NCBI GenBank assembly: GCA_002329285.1
Contig: DCTO01000114.1
Coordinates: 1 to 16,981 of the forward strand
Reading direction: 5' to 3'
DNA: 16,981 nt
Source: Ruminococcaceae bacterium UBA1438
Lineage (GTDB): Bacteria; Bacillota; Clostridia; Oscillospirales; Acutalibacteraceae
Shown here: positions 8,071 to 14,735 of the stretch, in pieces
Layout of the letters: every line of letters begins with the position of its first letter
Position numbering within the stretch: the first letter of the stretch is position 1
Notes under the pieces: generated by a model
The model's database searches: none
What the model saw: only the letters and a program-made list of their open reading frames with translations
What the model was told of the DNA's origin: nothing
Program-made: the position numbers and the translations under genes

Positions 8071-8178
8071 TTACAAATCAGTTAAAACATCGCATAGAAA
8101 CACAGTTTGTAATATTATATCATTATTCTGTTACAAAATAAATATCTTTTTTAAATAAAACGATTATAAATATTACAA
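8071..8178. repeat. Cluster of TTACAA/TTGTAA boxes around the promoter
   Basis: On the plus strand, TTACAA occurs at 8071-8076, 8131-8136 and 8173-8178, and its complement TTGTAA at 8107-8112. The pair TTTGTAA (8106-8112) and TTACAAA (8131-8137) is an inverted repeat that brackets the -10 element. The copies at 8131 and 8173 are 42 bp apart, about four helical turns. These may be regulator-binding boxes, possibly for the encoded OmpR/PhoB-type regulator. The rest of the 225-bp gap (8052-8276) holds only AT-rich sequence and the hpt terminator. Confidence 0.3.
8114..8122 (-). promoter_or_regulatory. Extended -10 promoter for the lipoprotein/two-component unit
   Basis: The minus strand reads TGATATAAT, a perfect -10 hexamer with the TGn extension. 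The -35 region 17 nt upstream (TTTATT) is weak, as is usual for extended -10 promoters. It would give a leader of roughly 55-60 nt. The upstream DNA to 8230 is extremely AT-rich and could act as an UP element or regulator-binding region. No other promoter of this quality is seen before the left edge, so it may serve the whole nine-gene unit. Confidence 0.55.
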
Positions 8179-8230
8179 TAATTCTATTAAATAAATATAT
8201 AAAATTAACAAATTTTAATAATAAAGTAAC

Positions 8231-8265
8231 AAAAAAGCACTCTGCTAAAAACAGAGTGCTTTTTT
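8231..8265 (-). terminator. Intrinsic terminator of the purine operon (after hpt)
   Basis: This is a perfect 14-bp inverted repeat: AAAAAAGCACTCTG, a 7-nt loop, then CAGAGTGCTTTTTT. It begins 11 nt after the hpt stop. On the minus strand the GC-containing stem GCAGAGTGC runs into six T residues. The A and T flanks are symmetric, so it could also terminate plus-strand transcripts. Confidence 0.92.
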
Positions 8266-8276
8266 CTGATCAATTC

Positions 8277-8819
8277 TTATTCGTAAACAGAACGCTTTAA
8301 TGCGCCGATATAAGGGAGATTGCGATACTGCTGATTATAATCAAGCCCGTAGCCGACAACAAATTCATCAGGCACATCACAGCCAACATAATCAGCCTTG
8401 ATATCGGCAACCCTTCTTTCCTTTTTATCAAGAAGTGTTACAATCGTGATTGAATTGGCTCCCCTTGTTTTGAGAATATCGGAAACATATTTTAAGGTGT
8501 TACCGCTATCAAGAATATCCTCAACAAGGATTACATCAAAGCCATCCAAATCAATATCAACATCCTTGGTTATTTTGACTCTTCCCGAGGAACGGGTGCC
8601 GGAGCCATAAGAGGAAACCGCCATAAAATCTATGCTGAGTGGCAGATTAATGTTTCTAACCAAATCAGTCATAAAGAAAATACAGCCTTTTAGAATACCG
8701 AGAACAATAATATTTTTGCCCTTAAAATCCCTTGTTATCTGTTCTCCAAGCCTTTTATTTATTTCAGCAAGCTCCTCCTGAGAAACCAAAACCCTTTCAA
8801 CATCCGGATGTAACTGCAT
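8277..8819 (-). CDS. hpt: Hypoxanthine phosphoribosyltransferase
   Basis: This enzyme salvages hypoxanthine (and usually guanine) with PRPP to make IMP (GMP) and pyrophosphate in the cytoplasm. The 180-residue length is typical. Visible motifs are GILKGCIFF (41-49, PPi-binding loop), SSYGSGTRSSG (69-79, flexible loop), the PRPP-binding motif VILVEDILDSGNTL (96-109), and the C-terminal purine-binding region DEFVVGYGLDYNQQYRNLPY (151-170). The ATG has AGGAG about 9 nt upstream. It lies 15 bp after the second permease gene and is the last gene of the purine transport operon, so nucleobase released from imported nucleoside could be captured at once. Confidence 0.96.
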   Translation of the reverse strand: MQLHPDVERVLVSQEELAEINKRLGEQITRDFKGKNIIVLGILKGCIFFMTDLVRNINLPLSIDFMAVSSYGSGTRSSGRVKITKDVDIDLDGFDVILVEDILDSGNTLKYVSDILKTRGANSITIVTLLDKKERRVADIKADYVGCDVPDEFVVGYGLDYNQQYRNLPYIGALKRSVYE

Positions 8820-8834
8820 AATAAAAATCTCCTG

Positions 8835-9815
8835 TTATCTTTCTTCTCTGAAATACGAAAGCCCAAGTGCTGCCGGGGGCTGATGCTCCTTTTTCTTTCT
8901 TGCCGAAACGATTACAAGAACAAAAATGGTTACAACATAAGGCAACATCTGAATAATCGGAATATATGTCATCGGAACGGTAATATAAGTGAACAAGATA
9001 TATAATGCGCCGAAAACATAAGAACCAGGGATTGCAAGATCAGGCTTCCAGATTGCAAAAATAACAATTGCGATTGCAAGCCAGCCGCGATCTCCAAAGC
9101 CGTTATTTGACCAAATGCCGTTACTGTAATCCATAACGTAATACAAACCGCCAAGGCCGGCAATAACACCACCAACTAAGGTTGCAGCATATTTATAAGC
9201 ATTGACATTAATGCCTGCTGCATCAGCTGTTGCAGGGCTTTCTCCGACAGCTCTTAATTGAAGGCCAAGCCTTGTCTTTTTAAGGATAAAGCTTGCAACA
9301 ACAGCAATAATGATTGACAAATACACCATAAAGCCGTAATTGAAAATCATTTTTCCGAATGCTCCCATATCATTTGCAAACGGCAAGTTTTTTTTGAAAG
9401 CAGCAGCAATATTTGTTAAAGCAAGATAAGGAACATCGCTTCTTAAAACCTTGATTAATGAGCCGCCGAAAAAATTGCCGAATCCAACGCCGAAGGTTGT
9501 GATTGCAAGACCGGTTACATTCTGATTTGCCCTTAATGTGATTGTTAAGAAACAATAAATAAGGGTTACCAAAAGAGAGCCGATAACGCTTGCAAGAAGC
9601 GGAATTAAAACAGCAATGAAGGAATTAATTCTTGTTGCATTAGTCTGATAAAAGAATGCGCCGATAACGCCTGAAATAGCTCCAACATACATAATTCCCG
9701 GAATACCGAGATTTAAGTTGCCTGATTTTTCGGTGACAATTTCACCGGTTGCGCCATAAAGCAACGGCGTTCCCTGCATTATAGAACGGGAGATAAACTG
9801 AAACACAAAGTCCAT
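8835..9815 (-). CDS. Nucleoside-type ABC transporter permease (NupQ-like)
   Basis: This is the second membrane subunit of the purine ABC transporter, a BPD_transp_2 family permease of 326 residues. The N-terminus carries the family signature ATGEIVTEKSGNLNLGIPGI (22-41 from the chosen start), and the centre has RLGLQLRAVGESPATADAAG, the coupling-helix motif that contacts the ATPase. About eight to ten hydrophobic segments are present. The tail ALGLSYFREER is typical. The ATG at 9815 is chosen because AGGAGG sits 9 nt upstream and it begins the conserved region. A longer in-frame extension to 9884 would overlap the neighbouring gene by 68 bp and adds nothing conserved. B. subtilis NupQ (YufQ) is the nearest named relative. 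Confidence 0.93.
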   Translation of the reverse strand: MDFVFQFISRSIMQGTPLLYGATGEIVTEKSGNLNLGIPGIMYVGAISGVIGAFFYQTNATRINSFIAVLIPLLASVIGSLLVTLIYCFLTITLRANQNVTGLAITTFGVGFGNFFGGSLIKVLRSDVPYLALTNIAAAFKKNLPFANDMGAFGKMIFNYGFMVYLSIIIAVVASFILKKTRLGLQLRAVGESPATADAAGINVNAYKYAATLVGGVIAGLGGLYYVMDYSNGIWSNNGFGDRGWLAIAIVIFAIWKPDLAIPGSYVFGALYILFTYITVPMTYIPIIQMLPYVVTIFVLVIVSARKKKEHQPPAALGLSYFREER

Positions 9816-9816
9816 A

Positions 9817-10908
9817 TTATTTATCCTCCTTCGATTCTTTTTTACTTGTTCTGAAATGAAGCTCGTAATTAATGAAAAACTCACAGCCGATAATAAAGAA
9901 AAGAATTATACCGGTTAAAATCTGTGAAAAATCAGAATTCAGGCCGAACTTTGACGAAACCTCATCAGCGCCTCTGCTCAGGAACACAAGCAAAAGCGAG
10001 GTGAGAATCATATAAACAGGATTAAATTTTGCAAGCCAGGAAACCATAATAGCGGTGAATCCCCTGCCGCCTGCAATATTTGAATCAACAGAATGAGATG
10101 CGCCGCCGACAATTAACAAGCCTGCCAATCCGCAAATTGCGCCGGATAATGCCATTGTTCTGACAATAACCTTTTTGACATTAATTCCGATATATCTCGC
10201 AGTGCTTTCACTTTCGCCGACAACAAGCAGCTCATAGCCATGCTTACTCTGCTTCAAATAGATATAAAGAACGATTGTAAGAATTGCAACAATGATTATA
10301 TTCAGCACATAATCCGTGTGAAAAACCTGCGGAAACCATCCATGAGAAAGCAGATTCGGACCAACAACGTTTGATCCGCTCTTATCTGCAACCTTGAGGA
10401 AATACTCAATTAACTGTATAGCAACATAGTTCATCATAAGTGTGAACAGGGTTTCGTTAGTTCCCCAATGCGCTTTAAAAAAAGCAGGAATAATAGCCCA
10501 TACACAAGCCGAAGCAATTGCGCAAACGGTCATGATAATCATAAGCATAACATTAGAAACCTTGCCGCCGAGATAAAACATGCACATAGCCGTGGTTAGC
10601 GCGCCCATAAGCACTTGGCCCTCTGCTCCGATATTCCAGAATCTCATTCTGAAAGCCGGCGTTACAGCGAGTGAAACGCAAAGCAGAATTGCAACATCAT
10701 GAATCGTTACAAGCAAACGCCCTTGCCCGAAGGCACCCTGAACGATTGTTTTATAAATTGAAATAGGATCATCACTTGTAAAAACCTTTGTGACAATACC
10801 GCAAACAATAAGTGCCAAAATAATTGCAATTATTCTGACGATAATTCCTGTTTTAACCGAAACATCGGTGCGTTTTGAAATACGAATTAACGGTTCATTA
10901 CTTTTCAT
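9817..10908 (-). CDS. Nucleoside-type ABC transporter permease (NupP-like)
   Basis: This is the first membrane subunit of the purine ABC transporter, with 363 residues. It has a basic cytoplasmic N-terminus and a first membrane helix (IIVRIIAIILALIVCGIV). The family hallmark FRMRFWNIGAEGQVLMGA follows, and the coupling-helix motif KHGYELLVVGESESTARYIG comes later. About nine or ten hydrophobic segments fit BPD_transp_2. The ATG at 10908 is chosen because GGAGGT lies 7 nt upstream; a GTG at 10917 would add three residues without a good ribosome binding site. The gene overlaps the ATPase gene by 11 bp and ends 1 bp before the second permease begins, so the three are translated as a coupled set. 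It is related to B. subtilis NupP. Confidence 0.93.
   Translation of the reverse strand: MKSNEPLIRISKRTDVSVKTGIIVRIIAIILALIVCGIVTKVFTSDDPISIYKTIVQGAFGQGRLLVTIHDVAILLCVSLAVTPAFRMRFWNIGAEGQVLMGALTTAMCMFYLGGKVSNVMLMIIMTVCAIASACVWAIIPAFFKAHWGTNETLFTLMMNYVAIQLIEYFLKVADKSGSNVVGPNLLSHGWFPQVFHTDYVLNIIIVAILTIVLYIYLKQSKHGYELLVVGESESTARYIGINVKKVIVRTMALSGAICGLAGLLIVGGASHSVDSNIAGGRGFTAIMVSWLAKFNPVYMILTSLLLVFLSRGADEVSSKFGLNSDFSQILTGIILFFIIGCEFFINYELHFRTSKKESKEDK
9825..9830 (-). promoter_or_regulatory. Ribosome binding site fixing the start of the second permease
   Basis: A perfect AGGAGG on the minus strand, inside the end of the preceding permease gene, lies 9 nt from the ATG at 9815. It argues against the longer upstream reading. 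Confidence 0.75.
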
Positions 10909-12427
10909 CGTTAGCACCTCCGCTCGTTTTTGTCATCAAGAGGCCTATCTCCTCTTTTTTAGCTGATCTGCCGTCAACTATTCCGGTGACATTTCCGGAA
11001 TTGATAACCATAATCCTGTCACAAAGCTCAATGAGAACATCAAGATCTTCGCCGACAAAGATGATGGAAACGCCCTGCTCCTTCTGCTTATTCAGAAGAT
11101 TATAAATCATAAATGAGGAATTAATATCAAGGCCCCTGACGGGATAAGCAACCATAAGCACTCTCGGCTCAAGAGCAATTTCTCTTCCGACAAGCACCTT
11201 CTGAACATTACCGCCGGAAAGCCTGCGCACAGGTGTGCTGGTGCCCGGAGTAACAACCTCCAGCTCCTCAATGATTTCTTCAGCAAGCTTTTTGGGCTTC
11301 TTTCTGTCAAGAAATTCGCCCCTTCCGTTTTTATAGCTGCGAAGCATCATATTATCGGTAATATCCATGTTGCCGACAAGACCCATACCAAGCCTGTCTT
11401 CAGGAACGAAGGACATCGCAACACCGAGCTTTCTGATTTCCCTCGGAGTTTTGCCGACAAGCTGCTGCTCAACCTCATCAGAGTCAGTATATAAAATGCT
11501 TGAGCCCTTTTCGCATTTCTGAAGGCCTGCAATTGCCTCAAGGAGCTCCTTTTGGCCGGATCCGGAAATTCCTGCAATTCCGAAGATTTCGCCGCTGTTA
11601 ACAGAGAAGCTAACATCCGTAAGGGCATTGGAGCCATCGCGTTTTTTAACGTTCAGTTTTTTAACAACAAGCCTTGTTTCCGGATTAACGGGATCATTTC
11701 TCTCAATATTAAGAGAAACCTTTTCACCAACCATCCCCTCTGTTAAGGATTGTTCGGTTGCATCCTTGGTTTCAACAGTGTCAACATATTCGCCCTTGCG
11801 AAGAATTGTTACCCTGTCTGAAACATCGAGAACCTCATGCAGCTTATGCGTAATAATAATAATTGACTTATTATCCGCTTTCATATTGCGGAGGATGTCA
11901 AATAACCTGCTTGTTTCCTGAGGTGTGAGCACCGCGGTTGGCTCATCCAGAATAAGAATATCTGCGCCTCTGTAAAGAACCTTGATTATTTCAACAGTCT
12001 GTTTTTCTGAAACAGACATTTCATAAACCTTTTTATCAAGATCAATTGAAAAGCCGTATTTATCTGTAATCTCTTTGATTTTCTTTTTGGAAAGCTTTAA
12101 ATTATACTTCTCGTCTTCAATGCCAAGAACGATGTTTTCAGTTGCCGTGAATACATCAATAAGCTTAAAATGCTGATGAATCATTCCGATTTTGTGATCA
12201 AAAGCATCCTTAGGAGATTTAATCACAACCTCTTTTCCATCAACAAATATTTGGCCCTCATCAGGAAAATAAATCCCGGCAACCATATTCATAAGGGTTG
12301 TTTTACCGGAACCGTTTTCACCTAATAACGACAGTATCTCTCCGTGCTTAACAGACAGTGAAACATTCTTGTTAGCGCAAATATTGCCAAAGTGCTTTGA
12401 TATGTTTTTTAATTCTAATGCGTTCAA
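10898..12427 (-). CDS. Nucleoside-type ABC transporter ATPase with two nucleotide-binding domains (NupO-like)
   Basis: This cytoplasmic energy subunit has two fused ABC domains in 509 residues. Domain 1 has Walker A GENGSGKTT (36-44), Q-loop HQHF (84-87), a variant signature SVSEKQ (138-143), Walker B ILILDEP (157-163) and the H-loop THK (193-195). Domain 2 is degenerate at its own ATP site: GISGSGQKE (286-294) replaces Walker A, and VLMVAYPVRGLD (423-434) lacks the acidic Walker B pair. It keeps a good signature RRLSGGNVQK (401-410). One functional ATP site is normal for this family. It starts at TTG with AGGGGG 7 nt upstream; the next codons begin the conserved N-terminus. It is separated from the binding-protein gene by a terminator-like hairpin. 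It is related to B. subtilis NupO and CUT2 sugar ATPases, but the purine neighbours favour a nucleoside role. Confidence 0.94.
   Translation of the reverse strand: MNALELKNISKHFGNICANKNVSLSVKHGEILSLLGENGSGKTTLMNMVAGIYFPDEGQIFVDGKEVVIKSPKDAFDHKIGMIHQHFKLIDVFTATENIVLGIEDEKYNLKLSKKKIKEITDKYGFSIDLDKKVYEMSVSEKQTVEIIKVLYRGADILILDEPTAVLTPQETSRLFDILRNMKADNKSIIIITHKLHEVLDVSDRVTILRKGEYVDTVETKDATEQSLTEGMVGEKVSLNIERNDPVNPETRLVVKKLNVKKRDGSNALTDVSFSVNSGEIFGIAGISGSGQKELLEAIAGLQKCEKGSSILYTDSDEVEQQLVGKTPREIRKLGVAMSFVPEDRLGMGLVGNMDITDNMMLRSYKNGRGEFLDRKKPKKLAEEIIEELEVVTPGTSTPVRRLSGGNVQKVLVGREIALEPRVLMVAYPVRGLDINSSFMIYNLLNKQKEQGVSIIFVGEDLDVLIELCDRIMVINSGNVTGIVDGRSAKKEEIGLLMTKTSGGANDEK
10916..10921 (-). promoter_or_regulatory. 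Ribosome binding site fixing the start of the first permease
   Basis: GGAGGT on the minus strand, inside the 3' end of the ATPase gene, is 7 nt from the ATG at 10908. It favours that ATG over the GTG at 10917, which lies almost inside the site. Confidence 0.7.
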
Positions 12428-12434
12428 GCCCGCA

Positions 12435-12440
12435 CCCCCT
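12435..12440 (-). promoter_or_regulatory. Ribosome binding site deciding the TTG start of the ATPase
   Basis: AGGGGG on the minus strand lies 7 nt before the TTG at 12427. No ATG lies closer to the conserved N-terminus, which supports TTG initiation. Confidence 0.55.
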
Positions 12441-12453
12441 AAATTAGGAAAAT

Positions 12454-12487
12454 AAAAAAGATAACAAGGGGGTTAAAAACCCCCTTG
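12454..12487 (-). terminator. Intra-operon terminator/attenuator between binding protein and ATPase
   Basis: A 9-bp perfect inverted repeat (CAAGGGGGT, 5-nt loop, ACCCCCTTG, at 12465-12487) follows the binding-protein stop by about 20 nt. On the minus strand it runs into TTATCTTTTTT. The ATPase, permease and hpt genes downstream have no evident promoter of their own. It therefore probably terminates only part of the transcripts and gives more binding protein than transporter. The stem may also protect the upstream mRNA from exonucleases. Confidence 0.8.
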
Positions 12488-12508
12488 AATTCGCCGTGAG
12501 GCTAAATA

Positions 12509-13846
12509 TTATTCACCAAAGTTTGTGTTGAGGTTTGTGATACCATCAATAATAATATCGAAATAAGGAGCGGATCTGAAATCGCTGCCTGATTCATCGA
12601 AATATCCGTCATGAACAACATTTGTGTCGCCAACGAAATCGCCGTCGATATCAGCCATATAGCTAACAAGATGGCCGTCAGCATCAACCTCAGCATTAGC
12701 ATTAATACCGTTAGCAGCATCAACGGTTACAGTAAAGGTTGAGGTGTCAAACACATGAAGAGTGCCTGCCTTGAACTGATCGATAACCTTGTTGAGCTCT
12801 GCGATAGTTGATTCGCCGTCAACAACATCCTGGTTAATGCCAGTAACTACAACAGAATTTGTTGCGATAGTTCCGCACCAGTTAGCATCAATGCTTTCAC
12901 CCTTAACGGTCTGCTCAATGATGTACTGGAAATAAGGAGCCCAGTTAATAGCTGAAGAAACAATAAAGGTGTTTTTACCTGCAGTATATGTTGAACCGTT
13001 ATAAGAAACATTCGGAACACCTGCAAGCTCACAAGCTGTTGGAGCGCCAAGGGAATCAGCATGCTGAGAAATAAGCACACACTTATCCTGCTCAATAAGA
13101 GCATTAGCAGCTTCCTGCTCCTTTGCCTGATCATACCAAGAACCGGTGTAACGAACCTTCATTGTTGCAGACGGGCAAACGCTCTTTGCGCCAAGATAGA
13201 AGGAGGTCATACCTGAAATAACCTCTGCATATGTGAAAGCGCCAACATAACCGATAACAGCTTCCTCAGCAGTGATTTTGCCTTCCTTGATCATATCGTT
13301 AAGCTTGATACCTGCAGCAACGCCGGCAATAAATCTGCCCTCATAAATAGCAGCAAATGCATTGTGGAAATTGTCAAGACCGGCAGTCTTTGCAGAAACG
13401 CCTGTTGCATGGCAGAACTCAACATCAGGATATTCCTGAGCAGCTCTCATCATATGAGACTCATGGCCAAAGGAATCAGCAAAAACAATGTTGCAGCCCT
13501 TATTCTTTGCAAGGTCAACAGCAGTGTCATAGCAAGAAGAATCCTCACCGATGTTCTTTACGATAACAACCTGTTCATCGCTTAAGCCCATACCTGTAGC
13601 AACTGATTTTAAAGAATCGATAAAGTTCTTGTCATAAGTTGAGTTTTCATCATGAAGACAAATCAAACCGATTTTGAAATCCTCAGGAATCTCAACTGTT
13701 GACGTAATCTCTGCGCGGGGAAGGACTTCTGCGCTTTCGCCCTTAACTTCTCCGTTATTATCACCGCCACTGCAGCCTGCAAATGCTGCGCCGACAACGA
13801 GAACAAGCGCAAGGATAACAGCAATGATTTTCTTTGTGTTTTTCAT
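12509..13846 (-). CDS. BMP/PnrA-family nucleoside-binding lipoprotein of an ABC transporter
   Basis: This is the extracellular substrate-binding protein of the purine transporter, with 445 residues. The signal peptide ends in AFAG-C (Cys25), giving a lipid anchor, and a Gly/Asp/Glu-rich spacer follows. The periplasmic-binding fold of the BMP family begins at about residue 56 (FKIGLICLHDEN), with YDKNFIDSL in the place of the usual DxSFN motif. Other landmarks are VFADSFGHE (121-129), AAIYEGRFIAGVAAG (165-179), IGYVGAF (198-204) and a QHADSLGAP stretch (261-269). The C-terminal part (about 366-425) is rich in Asp and Gly. Family members bind purine nucleosides; the exact ligand cannot be read from the sequence. 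A GGAGGT ribosome binding site precedes the ATG. It lies 70 bp after xpt, with no terminator between. Confidence 0.92.
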   Translation of the reverse strand: MKNTKKIIAVILALVLVVGAAFAGCSGGDNNGEVKGESAEVLPRAEITSTVEIPEDFKIGLICLHDENSTYDKNFIDSLKSVATGMGLSDEQVVIVKNIGEDSSCYDTAVDLAKNKGCNIVFADSFGHESHMMRAAQEYPDVEFCHATGVSAKTAGLDNFHNAFAAIYEGRFIAGVAAGIKLNDMIKEGKITAEEAVIGYVGAFTYAEVISGMTSFYLGAKSVCPSATMKVRYTGSWYDQAKEQEAANALIEQDKCVLISQHADSLGAPTACELAGVPNVSYNGSTYTAGKNTFIVSSAINWAPYFQYIIEQTVKGESIDANWCGTIATNSVVVTGINQDVVDGESTIAELNKVIDQFKAGTLHVFDTSTFTVTVDAANGINANAEVDADGHLVSYMADIDGDFVGDTNVVHDGYFDESGSDFRSAPYFDIIIDGITNLNTNFGE

Positions 13847-13881
13847 TTTCTACCTCCGTTTTTTTAATTTACTTTGGATTA

Positions 13882-13890
13882 ATATTATCA
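13882..13890 (-). promoter_or_regulatory. Possible internal extended -10 promoter before the binding-protein gene
   Basis: In the 70-bp xpt to binding-protein gap the minus strand reads TGATAATAT, a TGn extension plus a -10-like TAATAT, about 35 nt before the ATG. No -35 element is evident. If active, it would add to binding-protein expression. It could equally be chance in AT-rich DNA. Confidence 0.25.
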
Positions 13891-13916
13891 GGCTTTCGCC
13901 AAATAACCGAAATATA

Positions 13917-14495
13917 CTAATTTCTGAAAACAATCTCACCGGTTATGTGATCCATGCTTTCAATAATTGCCAGGCTTTCAACTCTGATACCCTGCTCTCG
14001 AAGCTTATCGCCGCCGTGCTGATAACCCTTTTCAATAACCGCCGAACAGCCGACAAGCTCTGCCCCGCTTTCATTAACCATGGTAATCAGCCCTTTAAGA
14101 GCATTGCCGACGGCAAGGAAATCATCAACGATAAGCACCTTATCCCCTTTTCCGAGGAAGCGCTTTGAAATCATAACGTTATATGTTGTGCCGTGAGTGA
14201 AGGATTCAACAGGGGTTGAATAAACATCACCGGCGATATTTTTTGTTTTATTCTTCTTTGCAAAAACGAGCGGGCAACCAAACTCCTGCGCAACCATTGA
14301 GCCGATTGCAATTCCGGAGGATTCAATCGTAAGGATCTTATTGACCTCACAATCGCTGAAGAGCCGATGAACCTCTTTGCCGATTTCACGGAGAAAGGGA
14401 ACATCAATCTGGTGATTTAAGAAGCAATCAACCTTGAGGATGTTGCCCTCATAAACCTCGCCGTCCGTCATAATTTTTTGCTTGAGAAGCTCCAT
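13917..14495 (-). CDS. xpt: Xanthine phosphoribosyltransferase
   Basis: This cytoplasmic salvage enzyme converts xanthine (and guanine weakly) with PRPP to XMP. The 192-residue length equals the Bacillus-type Xpt. Visible are the N-terminal MELLKQKI and the nucleobase-contacting CFLNHQIDVPF segment (24-34), ILTIESSGIAIG (54-65), the PRPP motif VLIVDDFLAVGNAL (120-133) and the C-terminal IEKGYQHGG (154-162). The ATG has AAAGGA about 8 nt upstream. It is the first gene of the purine uptake and salvage operon. In many Bacillota xpt is preceded by a guanine riboswitch, but here the promoter that best fits leaves a leader of only about 35 nt, too short for one. Confidence 0.97.
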   Translation of the reverse strand: MELLKQKIMTDGEVYEGNILKVDCFLNHQIDVPFLREIGKEVHRLFSDCEVNKILTIESSGIAIGSMVAQEFGCPLVFAKKNKTKNIAGDVYSTPVESFTHGTTYNVMISKRFLGKGDKVLIVDDFLAVGNALKGLITMVNESGAELVGCSAVIEKGYQHGGDKLREQGIRVESLAIIESMDHITGEIVFRN

Positions 14496-14535
14496 AAAAA
14501 TATCCTTTCAAAGCGGATAATTAAATTTCACTGAT

Positions 14536-14564
14536 ATAATAAACTATATAAAAAAGCATTGCAA
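14536..14564 (-). promoter_or_regulatory. Sigma-A-type promoter for the xpt/purine transporter operon
   Basis: On the minus strand TTGCAA (14564-14559) and TATTAT (14541-14536) are separated by exactly 17 bp, about 40 nt before the xpt ATG. Transcription would start near 14529. Just upstream, at 14578-14589, the plus strand has the near-palindrome TTTGACATCAAA, a possible operator, and ACATCAAATT recurs 60 bp further upstream at 14642. Confidence 0.55.
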
Positions 14565-14628
14565 CAAAGTTACAGATTTTGACATCAAATTTTAACCGTT
14601 TTGAACAATTTTAAAGCAATTAAAAAAT

Positions 14629-14693
14629 CCGATTGTAAAAAACATCAAATTAAGGAATTTTTCGGCATGAATTCTTGTTTATTTTTACAACGG
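14629..14693 (-). repeat. Long AT-rich inverted repeat between putP and xpt, terminator-like on the minus strand
   Basis: On the plus strand the left arm CCGATTGTAAAAA (14629-14641) and the right arm TTTTTACAACGG (14682-14693) pair over 12 bp with one bulged A, around a 40-nt loop. The loop holds a second imperfect stem (AAGGAATT and AATTCTT). On the minus strand the closing CGG is followed by ATTTTTT. It may be a second terminator behind putP or a folded RNA element. The remainder of the 240-bp gap (14496-14735) holds the putP hairpin and the xpt promoter. Confidence 0.4.
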
Positions 14694-14703
14694 CAAACAA
14701 TCA

Positions 14704-14727
14704 GCCCGGCGGAATAATCCGCCGGGC
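14704..14727 (-). terminator. GC-rich hairpin after putP, probable terminator
   Basis: A perfect 10-bp inverted repeat GCCCGGCGGA, a 4-nt loop, then TCCGCCGGGC lies 8 nt past the putP stop. The sequence after it on the minus strand (TGATTGTTTG) is only a weak T-tract. Termination may thus be incomplete or depend on the AT-rich inverted repeat further on. Confidence 0.7.
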
Positions 14728-14735
14728 ATAACACA

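Noticed and set aside
8052..8276. AT-rich gap considered as a possible small RNA gene or origin
   Set aside because: Only a promoter, TTACAA boxes and the hpt terminator can be supported. There are no DnaA-box clusters or a separate promoter-terminator pair for an RNA.
9816..9884. Longer start for the second permease
   Set aside because: It would overlap the upstream permease gene by 68 bp. The AGGAGG at 9825-9830 and the conserved N-terminus fit the ATG at 9815.
10898..12427. ATPase considered a damaged gene because its second ATP site lacks Walker residues
   Set aside because: One degenerate site is usual in fused ATPases of the nucleoside/CUT2 group. The first site and both signature regions are intact enough.
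13847..13916. GGCGAAAGCC mini-hairpin in the xpt to binding-protein gap as a terminator
   Set aside because: The stem is only 3 bp with a GAAA loop and has no T-tract directly after it.
13674..14168. Plus-strand open frame of 164 codons across the xpt to binding-protein junction
   Set aside because: It is antisense to both genes, with Cys/Asn/Leu-rich content and no family resemblance. The minus-strand genes explain the region.
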